Source of the DNA: Streptomyces camelliae
GTDB taxonomy: Bacteria > Actinomycetota > Actinomycetes > Streptomycetales > Streptomycetaceae
Length of the DNA stretch: 64,000 nt
Assembly (NCBI RefSeq): GCF_027625935.1
Contig: NZ_CP115300.1
Coordinates: 3,286,001 to 3,350,000 of the forward strand
Direction of reading: 5' to 3'
Shown: in pieces, positions 50,099 to 58,005 of the stretch
Layout: each line of letters opens with the position of its first letter
How positions within the stretch are numbered: position 1 is the stretch's first letter
The notes under the pieces: generated by a model
Database searches by the model: none
What the model saw: only the letters and a program-made list of their open reading frames with translations
Told to the model about the DNA's origin: nothing
Made by a program: the position numbers and the translations under genes

Positions 50099-50713
50099 TC
50101 AGAGCCACCCCTTCTCCCGCGCCGTCCGCACCGCCTCCGCCCGGTTGCGCACCGCCAGCTTCTGGATGGCCGTGGAGAGGTAGTTGCGGACCGTGCCCTG
50201 GGAGAGGTGGAGGGCCTTGGCCAGTTCGGCGTTGGTCGCGCCGTCGGCCGCCGCGCGGAGCACCTCGCGTTCGCGTTCGGTGAGCGGGTTGGCGCCCTCG
50301 GCGAGCGCGGCGGCGGCGAGGGTGGGGTCGATGACCCGCTCGCCGGAGAGCACCTTGCGGATCGCCTCGGCGAGCTGGGCGGCCGGGGCGTCCTTGACGA
50401 GGAAGGCGTCCGCGCCCGCCTCCATGGCGCTGCGCAGATAGCCGGGGCGGCCGAAGGTGGTCAGGACAACCAGCTTGACCTGCGGAAACTCCCGGTGCAC
50501 CTGGGCGGCCGCCTCGATGCCGGTGCAGCCGGGCATCTCGATGTCGAGCAGAGCCACGTCCACGCCGTGCGCGCCGACGGCGGCCAGCACCTGGTCCCCG
50601 CGCGCGACCTGGGCGACGACCTCGATGTCGTCCTCCAGACCGAGCAGCGCGGCCAGCGCCTCACGGACCATGGACTGGTCCTCGGCCAGCAGGACCTTGA
50701 TCGGGCTCGTCAT
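50099..50713 (-). CDS. LuxR-type response regulator
   Basis: The 204-aa regulator has a receiver domain with DQ acidic pair (LLAEDQSM), phospho-acceptor Asp in VALLDIEMPG and Lys in FLVKDAP, then a LuxR/FixJ helix-turn-helix (LTEREREVLRAAADGATNAELAKALHLSQGTVRNYLS). ATG 50713 overlaps the kinase stop by four bases. It is the output of an ABC-exporter/two-component operon and probably controls that exporter. Confidence 0.93.
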   Translation of the reverse strand: MTSPIKVLLAEDQSMVREALAALLGLEDDIEVVAQVARGDQVLAAVGAHGVDVALLDIEMPGCTGIEAAAQVHREFPQVKLVVLTTFGRPGYLRSAMEAGADAFLVKDAPAAQLAEAIRKVLSGERVIDPTLAAAALAEGANPLTEREREVLRAAADGATNAELAKALHLSQGTVRNYLSTAIQKLAVRNRAEAVRTAREKGWL

Positions 50714-51903
50714 GCCCCGGATCCTACGTCCCCCGCGGGGGCCGTGGGGACGCGGGCGACCAGGCGGAATCCGTGCTTGATCCAGCTCGCCTCCAGGCTG
50801 CCGCCGGCCTTCTCCAGCCGCTCCGTCAGGCCGGTCAGACCGTTGCCCGGGACGCTGCCGACACCGCCGGATCCGTCGTCCTCGACGGTGAGTTCGAGGA
50901 CCGGGCCGTCCAGGGTCTGGCGGTGGGTGAGCCGGACGAGGCACCGGTCGGCGCCGCTGTGCCGGACCACGTTGGTGACCGCCTCGCGCAGCGCCCAGGC
51001 GAGCGCGGACTCGGACTCCTCCGGGACACCGTTGAGGTCGGGATCGGCGGGCACGTCGGGGGTGATGCCGGCGGCGGTCAGGGCGACCTCGGTACCGGCG
51101 AGTTCGGCGGCGAGCCTCGGCCGCCGGTAGCCGGTGACCGCCTCCCGTACGTCGACCAGCGCCTGCCGGCTGACCTGCTCGATGTCGGCGACCTGCTGGG
51201 CCGCCTTGTCGGGGTGGTCGGGCAGCATCCGGCCGGCCAGCTCGCTCTTCAGCGTGATCAGGGAGAGGGAGTGGCCGAGCAGATCGTGCAGATCGCGGGC
51301 GAGGCGCAGCCGCTCCTCGTTGGCGGCGAGATGGGCGACGGTGGCCCGCGCCTTGCGCAACTCGATGGTCGTACGGACGAGTTGGCCCACGCCCGTCATC
51401 GCGAACCCGATGAGGACCACCAGGAGCAGCAGTCCGCGGGCCTCCTTCTCGTCGGAGTGCAGTCCCACGAGATACATGACCCCGCCGGTCGCCGGGATCG
51501 CCCAGTAGGTCGCCCGGACGGGCAGGGTCGCCCCGCAGGCCACCGAGACGTAGACGAACAGGCCGAGCCAGTCCCTGCCCAGGCTGTAGGCCAGCACGGG
51601 AGCGAGCACGCCGAGGACCGCGAGCAGCGAGACGGTCAGGCGCGGCGAGAACGGCTTGCCCATGCGGCGGAAGACCAGCGAGAGGTAGGCGGCGACGAAC
51701 GCCGTCAGGCCGAGGGCGCCGGCGACGGTGGCGCCCGTGGTGTGCCGGCCGCTCGCGAGGTCGCCGACCGGCGAGCTGAGGAAGACCAGCCAGACGCCGA
51801 TCCAGACCAGTTTGACCCTCAGCTCGCGCCGGTTGCGGGGCGGCCGGCCCATGGCCGTGTCCTGCCAGGTGTCGGCCGTCCGGTCTTCCGTCATGGTGCT
51901 CAC
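50710..51903 (-). CDS. Membrane sensor histidine kinase (HisKA_3, DesK-like)
   Basis: The kinase is 397 aa. About five or six N-terminal membrane spans precede the HisKA_3 phospho-His motif RLARDLHDLLGHSLSLI and an HATPase with LREAVTNVVRHS and GNGLTGLTERLEKAGG. GTG 51903 overlaps the permease stop (GTGA); ATG 51894 is close. By topology it senses a membrane or ligand signal without a large extracellular domain. Confidence 0.92.
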   Translation of the reverse strand: MSTMTEDRTADTWQDTAMGRPPRNRRELRVKLVWIGVWLVFLSSPVGDLASGRHTTGATVAGALGLTAFVAAYLSLVFRRMGKPFSPRLTVSLLAVLGVLAPVLAYSLGRDWLGLFVYVSVACGATLPVRATYWAIPATGGVMYLVGLHSDEKEARGLLLLVVLIGFAMTGVGQLVRTTIELRKARATVAHLAANEERLRLARDLHDLLGHSLSLITLKSELAGRMLPDHPDKAAQQVADIEQVSRQALVDVREAVTGYRRPRLAAELAGTEVALTAAGITPDVPADPDLNGVPEESESALAWALREAVTNVVRHSGADRCLVRLTHRQTLDGPVLELTVEDDGSGGVGSVPGNGLTGLTERLEKAGGSLEASWIKHGFRLVARVPTAPAGDVGSGA

Positions 51904-52640
51904 GCCTTCAGCGTGTCCTTCCGGTACAGCCAGGCCGCGCCGCCCGCGAACAGGACGAAGTAGACGGCGAGGATGGCGATGTCCGTCGCGTGCGGGGCCT
52001 GGCTCTGCTCGATCGCCCGCCCGAGAGCAGCGTACGCGTGCGTGGGCAGCCACTTCGCGATGTCCTGGAGGATCTTCGGGAAGGTCGTGCTCGGCATCCA
52101 CAGGCCGCCGAGGATCGACAGACCGAAGTAGATGATCATCGTGATGGGGCGGACCGCGTCCCCGGAAGCGACGTAGCCGATGGCGACGCCGAGCGCGGCG
52201 AAGACCAGGCTGCCGGCCCAGATGACACCGGTGAGCGCGAGCCACTGCCAGGCGTCCAGGCGTACGTGCTTGATCACGGCGGCGGCCGCGAAGACCACGA
52301 CGATGGACGGCAGGCTCACCACGGCGGCGCTCGCGGTCTTGGCAAGGACGTAGCCGCGCCCGGGCAGGGGGGTCAGCCGCAGCTGCCGTACCCAGCCGCT
52401 CTCGCGCTCCTTGGCGATGCGCTCGCTGTTGCCCATCAGCACGGCGGTCAGGGCGCCGAAGGAGGCCATGGAGACCATCAGGTAGGTGGCGACGGTCTGG
52501 CCGGTGCCGTCGACCTTCTGGTTCGAGCCGGAGCTGCTGGAGAAGATCAGGAAGAGGATCGCCGGGTAGAGCACCGAGAAGAACAGGAACTTCTTGTTGC
52601 GGAAGGCGCGGGCCAGTTCGAGCTTGATCAGGGCGTTCAT
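51900..52640 (-). CDS. ABC-2 type exporter permease
   Basis: This 246-aa protein has about six membrane spans of ABC-2 type (FLFFSVLYPAILFLIF, YLMVSMASFGALTAVL, GLSILGGLWMPSTTFP with the family's LGGLWMP). It follows the ATPase with a 4-base overlap and pairs with it to export a drug, peptide or lipid. Confidence 0.92.
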   Translation of the reverse strand: MNALIKLELARAFRNKKFLFFSVLYPAILFLIFSSSSGSNQKVDGTGQTVATYLMVSMASFGALTAVLMGNSERIAKERESGWVRQLRLTPLPGRGYVLAKTASAAVVSLPSIVVVFAAAAVIKHVRLDAWQWLALTGVIWAGSLVFAALGVAIGYVASGDAVRPITMIIYFGLSILGGLWMPSTTFPKILQDIAKWLPTHAYAALGRAIEQSQAPHATDIAILAVYFVLFAGGAAWLYRKDTLKA

Positions 52641-53566
52641 GACTTCTTGGCCTCCTCGGCCTCCGTGATGGCGACGAAGGCCTGCTCCAGACCGAGGCCG
52701 GCGACTTCGAGGTTGCGGGGGTAGACACCGAGGCCGTACAGGGCGTGGACGGTGGCGTCGGCGTCGGACGACTGGATGCGGACGGTCTGCCCGGACACGT
52801 CGATCGAGGTCAGGAAGGGCAGCGCGCGCAGGGCGGTGTGGTCGATCTCGCCCTCCAGGTCGAAGGCGATCCGGCGGGCGCCCGCCTTGGCCTTGATCTC
52901 GGCGGCGGTGCCGTCGGCGAGGAGCCGGCCGCGGTGCAGCACGAGGACCCGGTCGGCGATGGCGTCGGCCTCTTCGAGGTAGTGGGTGGCGAACAGGACG
53001 GTACGGCCCTGGTCGGCCTGTTCGCGCATGGTGGCCCAGAAGGCCTGGCGGGCGGAGACGTCCATGCCGGTGGTCGGCTCGTCCAGGATGATCAGGTCGC
53101 TGTCGCCCGCGGTGGCGAGGGCGAACCGGACGCGCTGGGCCTGGCCGCCGGAGAGCTTGTTGACCTTGCGGTCGGCGATCTGCGTGATGCCGGCGCGGGC
53201 CATCACGTCGGCGGCCTTGTACGGCTTCGGGTGCAGCGAGCAGGCCAGCTTCACCATCTCGGCGACGGTGACCTCGTCCATCAGGCCGCCGCTCTGCAAC
53301 ATGGCACCGACACGCCCGGCGACGATGGCCTCGCGGGGACTGGTCCCGAACAGGTTCACGGTGCCGCTGTCGGCGTTCTTCAGACCGAGGAGCAGGTCGA
53401 GGGTGGTGGACTTGCCGGCCCCGTTCGGGCCGAGGAGGGCGACGGTCTCGCCCGGGTACAGCTTCAGCGAGAGCCCGTCCACCGCCCGCACACTGCCGTA
53501 TGTCTTGGTCACCTGGTCGAAGCCGACCACCGGGGTGGTGGTGGCCGGTGCCGCAGTCGTTGTCAT
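52637..53566 (-). CDS. ABC exporter ATPase
   Basis: This 309-aa protein has Walker A GPNGAGKST, signature LSGGQAQRV, Walker B LIILDEPTTGMD and the H-loop ATHYLEEAD, typical of DrrA/CcmA-like exporters. It is the first gene of a four-gene overlapping operon with the permease, kinase and regulator. Upstream 53567-53660 should hold the promoter. Confidence 0.94.
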   Translation of the reverse strand: MTTTAAPATTTPVVGFDQVTKTYGSVRAVDGLSLKLYPGETVALLGPNGAGKSTTLDLLLGLKNADSGTVNLFGTSPREAIVAGRVGAMLQSGGLMDEVTVAEMVKLACSLHPKPYKAADVMARAGITQIADRKVNKLSGGQAQRVRFALATAGDSDLIILDEPTTGMDVSARQAFWATMREQADQGRTVLFATHYLEEADAIADRVLVLHRGRLLADGTAAEIKAKAGARRIAFDLEGEIDHTALRALPFLTSIDVSGQTVRIQSSDADATVHALYGLGVYPRNLEVAGLGLEQAFVAITEAEEAKKS

Positions 53567-53664
53567 GTCCCCATGCTCGCCGAGCGGCCCGCCCCTCCGG
53601 CAGTGTCGGGGGTCCTGAGAGGCGGATGACAGATGTCATGCGGATCGGGTGACAGGGACGGCGA

Positions 53665-53696
53665 AGGGGGCGCCCGTCGGAACCTGGGCGCCCCCT
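53665..53696 (-). terminator. Intrinsic terminator
   Basis: AGGGGGCGCCC / GGGCGCCCCCT is a perfect 11-bp stem with a 10-base loop. It lies downstream of the large envelope-protein gene and insulates the ABC operon. Confidence 0.85.
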
Positions 53697-53709
53697 GTGT
53701 ACCGCGTGA

Positions 53710-56166
53710 CTAACTGGGGTTGGTGGAGATGACCGCGACCCGGTTGGTCTTGCTCATCAGCGCCTGGCGCAGGGCGCCGTAGACGTCCTCGGGAGTGACG
53801 GGCGTCTTCTTGCCGTTGCCACGGGTGATGAGGACGCCGTCGAAGGTCTTGCCGTACAGCTGCTGCAGGGCGGCCAGGTCGGGCTTGTCGACCAGCTTGC
53901 CGTTGACGGCCGTCACCCTGAGGAACTTCCAGAGCGACTTCTCCGGGCCCATCAGGATCGAGTGCGCGGCGTCCGTCATCACGGTCACCTTGCCCGACAT
54001 CGCCGGCTGCGCGAACTCCTTCATCTCGCGGTCGACCTCGGCGTTCGACACCGTCGGCTGCCGGGTGGTCGTCGGTACGGCGACCGGGTTCGCGGTGCCC
54101 GTCTCGATCAGGGTGCGGTAGGCCTGTTCGACCGCCTGGGTCGACTGGGCCGCGTCGATGCCCTTGCCCGCCCTGCCGTAGACGGCGACGGCCTTGCCCG
54201 CCTCGAACTTGATGGTGCCGTCGGTCGACAGGCCGGAGCCGCCGCCCGCCTGCTGGAGGGCGGCCTGGAGCTTCTCCTCGTCCACCGGCATCTCCGGCGC
54301 GATGACACGCTTCTGGCCGAAGAGTGAGCCGATGACGTGGACCGGGTTGTAGTCGCTGGTCGCGGCCTTGCTCACGGTGGCCTGGAAGTCGAACTGGAGG
54401 CCCGCGTTGCCTGGGGTGAGGGTCACCGTCCTGCCGTCGACGGTGAGCTTCAGCGGCTTGTTCACCCGGCTGCCGAAGGCGTCGTCGAGCTTCTTGACGG
54501 CGTCGTCGCGGGTGCCGCCGCCGATGTCGAGGCCGAGCACTGTGGTGCCCTTGGGCACGTCGGTGTGGTTCATCAGCAGTCCGGCGCCGTAGGCACCGCC
54601 CGCGAGCACGACCACACCGGCGCCGAGCAGCACCAGCTTGCTGCGGCCCTTCTTCTTCGCCTTGGCCTGCGCCTTGGGTGCGGCGGCCGGCTCCGGCTTG
54701 GGTGCCGTGGGCGCGGCCGGGCCGCCGGGGCCGCCGAACGGGGAGCCGCCGGCGCCGGGGACGACCGGGATGCCGCTGGTGACGGTGTGTCCGGAGACGT
54801 TGTCGACGGGGCGGTAGCCGGGCGTGCCCGGTTCGGGCGCCGGCTTCTGCGGGGTGAGGATCGCGGTGTCGTCGCTGAGCCCGCCGCCGGGGCCGAGGCC
54901 GGCGCCGCCGCCGAGGGGCGCGCCGGGTGCCGCCGGGCCTTCGAGGTCGGCCAGGTCGGCGAGGGCGCTGCGCGGGGCCGAGGTGCCCTGGTCGCCGGGG
55001 CGCCCGGGGGCGTCGAAGCCGGCCGGACCGCCGAAGGGTTCGCCACCGAAGGGTTCGCCGCTGTCGGGACGGGGACCGCCGGCCGACGGCAGGAGGGTGC
55101 CGTCGCCGGTGACCGGGCCGCTGGTGGGGCCGGCCGGGCCACCGAAGCCGTCGTGGCCGCCGCGCCCGTTCGGGCCGTTGAAGCCGCTGGCGCCGCCGCG
55201 CCCGTTGGCACCGCTCGCGCCCGCGCCGCCGAAGCCGTCGTGCCCGCCGGCGCCCGCGGCACCCGAGCCGCCGTAACCGCCCTGGCCGTTCGCGCCGGGA
55301 GTGCCGGAGTTGCCGAAGCCGTCGTGACCGGCCGCACCCGCGGCGCCCGTGCCGCCGTTCTCCGAGAAGTACGGCAGGTCGTCGCGGCTGGGTTCGGACG
55401 CGCCGGACGCGCCGGGGCGGGAGCCGGGGCCCAGCGGGCCGGCGTTGAGTGCCTCGGTGACGTCGAAGGAGCCGGTGCCGCCGCCGTGCCCGGGGGCGAC
55501 GGGGCCGCCGGTGGCGCCGGGCAGTCCCTGGCCGTTCGTGGTGCCGGAGCGGGAGCCGCCCGGGACGCTCATGGAGCCGACCACACCGCCCGGACGTCCG
55601 CCACCGGACCGGCCGCCGCCCGGGCGTGCGCCGGTGGTACCGGTCGTACCCGGACCACTCGTACGGGCGCCCGGTGCGCCGCCGGCGGCACTGGAACCGC
55701 CCTGGCTCCCGGCCCCGTTCGTGCCGCCGCCGCCCGGACCGCCCTTGGGTGCCGAGGACTTGCGGGGCGCGAACCAGTCGCTCGTCTTCTCCTCGGCCTG
55801 GGCCGCGGGCTCGGCGGGCGTGTCGGCGGCAGAGGCCGTCCGCTGTTCGGGCACGGGCCGCGGATCGGCGGCGGGCGCCTCGTCCCCGGTGGATCCGGAG
55901 GAGCCGGCGGACCCGGCGCCGTCGGACTCCCCGACGGGCTTGCGCACGACCACCGGCGGAATGGGCCGGGACCCGGGAATGTTGATCCGGATCCGGGTCG
56001 TCAGCGTGGTCTCGGTCTTCTTCTCCTCCGGTCGCGTGCCCGAACGGCCCGCGTCCGTACCGTCGTCGGTAGCCATGGGGGTCCCGTACGGCGGCGTGCC
56101 GGAGGGGTATGCGGCTCCGCCGCGCCCGTTGGGCCCGGAGGACGGAGTGTCAGTTTCACGACTCAA
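53710..56166 (-). CDS. Large membrane-anchored envelope protein (PG_binding_4/YoaR-like)
   Basis: The protein is 818 aa from TTG 56166, with GGGAG about 10 bases upstream and the conserved SRETDTPSSGPNGRGG start. A ~500-residue Gly/Pro/Asn-rich cytosolic arm includes GGHDGFGG-type repeats. A KKKGR stop, one membrane span (VLLGAGVVVLAGGAYGAGLLM) and an extracytoplasmic part of two PG_binding_4/YoaR-like domains (VLGLDIGGGTRDDAVKKL, VTVMTDAAHSILMGPE) follow. A cell-wall related role is inferred. Confidence 0.8.
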   Translation of the reverse strand: MSRETDTPSSGPNGRGGAAYPSGTPPYGTPMATDDGTDAGRSGTRPEEKKTETTLTTRIRINIPGSRPIPPVVVRKPVGESDGAGSAGSSGSTGDEAPAADPRPVPEQRTASAADTPAEPAAQAEEKTSDWFAPRKSSAPKGGPGGGGTNGAGSQGGSSAAGGAPGARTSGPGTTGTTGARPGGGRSGGGRPGGVVGSMSVPGGSRSGTTNGQGLPGATGGPVAPGHGGGTGSFDVTEALNAGPLGPGSRPGASGASEPSRDDLPYFSENGGTGAAGAAGHDGFGNSGTPGANGQGGYGGSGAAGAGGHDGFGGAGASGANGRGGASGFNGPNGRGGHDGFGGPAGPTSGPVTGDGTLLPSAGGPRPDSGEPFGGEPFGGPAGFDAPGRPGDQGTSAPRSALADLADLEGPAAPGAPLGGGAGLGPGGGLSDDTAILTPQKPAPEPGTPGYRPVDNVSGHTVTSGIPVVPGAGGSPFGGPGGPAAPTAPKPEPAAAPKAQAKAKKKGRSKLVLLGAGVVVLAGGAYGAGLLMNHTDVPKGTTVLGLDIGGGTRDDAVKKLDDAFGSRVNKPLKLTVDGRTVTLTPGNAGLQFDFQATVSKAATSDYNPVHVIGSLFGQKRVIAPEMPVDEEKLQAALQQAGGGSGLSTDGTIKFEAGKAVAVYGRAGKGIDAAQSTQAVEQAYRTLIETGTANPVAVPTTTRQPTVSNAEVDREMKEFAQPAMSGKVTVMTDAAHSILMGPEKSLWKFLRVTAVNGKLVDKPDLAALQQLYGKTFDGVLITRGNGKKTPVTPEDVYGALRQALMSKTNRVAVISTNPS

Positions 56167-56325
56167 GGCAGGTTCTCCCAGTTGGCTCCACCGCCCGTGA
56201 CGACCTGAACATGCGGACGGCTCGGCGGCGCGCACCACCATACTGGCCACTTCTGGCGCTTATCCCATGACCGCTGCGGAAACCCACACCGGACTCGCAC
56301 GTGCGCCGCATGGCGAAGTGGTACG

Positions 56326-56742
56326 TCACTTGCCAAGTCGGGCAGGACCGCCCCCGGGTTGCCGCCCGGCGCCAAGGGTGGCGCAGATCACAGCGAGCGC
56401 CATGCCGCCCAGCAGGAAGAGATAGGAGGCGCCTCCGGCGGCGAACAGGAAGTCGCCTTCGGGACGCGAGGTGGTGAGCAGGATGACGGCGATGATCCAG
56501 CCGGCCACCGGTGCCGCGGCCCCGCCCCGGCCGCCGGTGGCGTACGCCCCGCCGAGGAAGGTCCCGGCCGCGCCGGCGAAGCCGAGGAGCAGCCCGCCGG
56601 GGAACCAGGCGGCCTGCAGCAGGGTCCCGGCGAGGCCGACGACGGCCCCGAGGAGGAAGAGGCCGGCGTAGGCCGCCATCCGTGCGGCGGAGGGGCGTTG
56701 CAGCGGCTGGGCGAGCAGCGAGCCCGGCTGGTTGTTGCTCAC
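56326..56742 (-). CDS. DUF6113 membrane protein
   Basis: This 138-aa protein has four predicted membrane spans ([71 protein letters not shown]). GTG 56742 overlaps the mshB stop by four bases. The pairing with mshB is conserved in Streptomyces. Function unknown. Confidence 0.82.
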   Translation of the reverse strand: MSNNQPGSLLAQPLQRPSAARMAAYAGLFLLGAVVGLAGTLLQAAWFPGGLLLGFAGAAGTFLGGAYATGGRGGAAAPVAGWIIAVILLTTSRPEGDFLFAAGGASYLFLLGGMALAVICATLGAGRQPGGGPARLGK

Positions 56743-57596
56743 GCCACCGCCTCCTCGACGCCCGCGAACAGGTCGGTCTCCCCCGCCTCGCCCGCACCGC
56801 GCACCAGCTCGTAGTACTCGGTGGTGAACAGCGGCTGGGCCAGGTCGTTGGAGAGCGCGAAGTACGGTTCGGCCACGGCGATCTGGGTGACGTGGGCGCG
56901 CATCGCGTCGGCCTTGGCGGCGGCGTACGCGGTGCCGTCGACGCTGGTGGTGACCCGCTCGTCGGCCACGACACCCGGTACGTCGGCCACGGAGGCGCTC
57001 TTGTCGAACGGCAGCGCGGGCAGCTCGTCCTGGAGGCGCTCGAAGGCGGCCTCGGCGACGGAGCGTGGGACGCGGTTCCAGTAGACCTTGGCGATGCGGT
57101 GACCGCGCTCCTCCGCCAGCTCGACGGCGCGCATGGCGACGCGGTGGGCCTGGATGTGGTCCGGGTGGCCGTAGCCGCCGTGGTCGTCGTACGTCACGAG
57201 GACCTGGGGGCGGACCTCCAGGATCACATCGGCGAGCTGCCCGGCGGCCTCGTCGACGTCGGCCTGCCAGAAGCAGCCGGGGTCCTCGTTGTCCGCAATG
57301 CCCATCATCCCGGAGTCGCCGTAGCGGCCCGCGCCGCCGAGCAGCCGGGCGTCGCTGACGCCGAGCGCGCGCACGGCATCGGCCAGCTCACCGCGCCGGT
57401 GCATACCCAGCGCGGCACCCGTCAGATGCCGCAGCTCGGGCGGAATGACCTCACCGCGCTCCCCGAGCGTGCACGTGACCAGCGTCACATGGGCACCCTC
57501 GGCCGCGTACCGGGCCATGGTCGCGCCGTTGTTGATCGACTCGTCGTCCGGGTGCGCGTGCACGAGGAGCAGACGCTTGGCGGGCATATCCGTCAT
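56739..57596 (-). CDS. mshB: Mycothiol biosynthesis deacetylase MshB
   Basis: This 285-aa zinc-dependent LmbE-family deacetylase acts on GlcNAc-inositol. The zinc motif is HAHPDDESI, with the distal HPDHIQAHR, and the sequence [13 protein letters not shown] is typical of MshB. It makes GlcN-Ins for mycothiol, the actinobacterial thiol buffer. ATG 57596 ([11 protein letters not shown]) follows TAGGGTGGA; GTG 57605 is an alternative. Confidence 0.94.
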   Translation of the reverse strand: MTDMPAKRLLLVHAHPDDESINNGATMARYAAEGAHVTLVTCTLGERGEVIPPELRHLTGAALGMHRRGELADAVRALGVSDARLLGGAGRYGDSGMMGIADNEDPGCFWQADVDEAAGQLADVILEVRPQVLVTYDDHGGYGHPDHIQAHRVAMRAVELAEERGHRIAKVYWNRVPRSVAEAAFERLQDELPALPFDKSASVADVPGVVADERVTTSVDGTAYAAAKADAMRAHVTQIAVAEPYFALSNDLAQPLFTTEYYELVRGAGEAGETDLFAGVEEAVA

Positions 57597-57646
57597 GGGA
57601 TCCACCCTACGAGGTCACCGCCCCGGGTACCCGGTAGCGGCCGTCC

Positions 57647-57841
57647 TCAGAACTTGATGCTGCCGATCATGCTCGCGACATTCGTCGTCAGCTGGCTGAT
57701 CGTGGGTGCGATGGTCGAGGAGGCGAGATAGAAGCCGAGCAGGATGCAGACGACCGCGTGGCCGCCCTTCAGTCCTGACTTCTTGATCAGCAGGAAGACG
57801 ATGATCGCCAGCAGCACCACCGCCGAAATCGAGAGTGCCAC
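57647..57841 (-). CDS. Small membrane protein (64 aa)
   Basis: This two-span hydrophobic protein (SISAVVLLAIIVFLLI, AVVCILLGFYLASSTIAPTI) starts at GTG 57841 behind GGAGGTGA. It is conserved-looking. The function is unknown; small proteins of this type occur beside DNA-translocase or envelope genes. Confidence 0.78.
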   Translation of the reverse strand: MALSISAVVLLAIIVFLLIKKSGLKGGHAVVCILLGFYLASSTIAPTISQLTTNVASMIGSIKF

Positions 57842-57993
57842 GGCGGCTCACCTCCAAAGATCGCCAGATCCGGATCACTTGCCCAAGTCCACGCAGACGC
57901 CAGCAGGTTCATACCCACACAGCGGTAGTGATCATAACTATCCGTACTCGCGCATCGCTCGGCGCACGGCCGCACAAGGGGGCGCATGGCCAA

Positions 57994-57999
57994 TATGGT
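57994..57999 (+). promoter_or_regulatory. -10 element for leaderless S9 peptidase message
   Basis: TATGGT ends 6 bases before ATG 58006. CAGGGT between them is too close to be a functional ribosome site, so transcription probably starts at the ATG. Confidence 0.45.
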
Positions 58000-58005
58000 C
58001 AGGGT

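Noticed and set aside
54337..56208. 623-aa plus-strand frame over the envelope-protein gene
   Set aside because: Antisense of a Gly/Pro-rich coding region; no ribosome site or domain.
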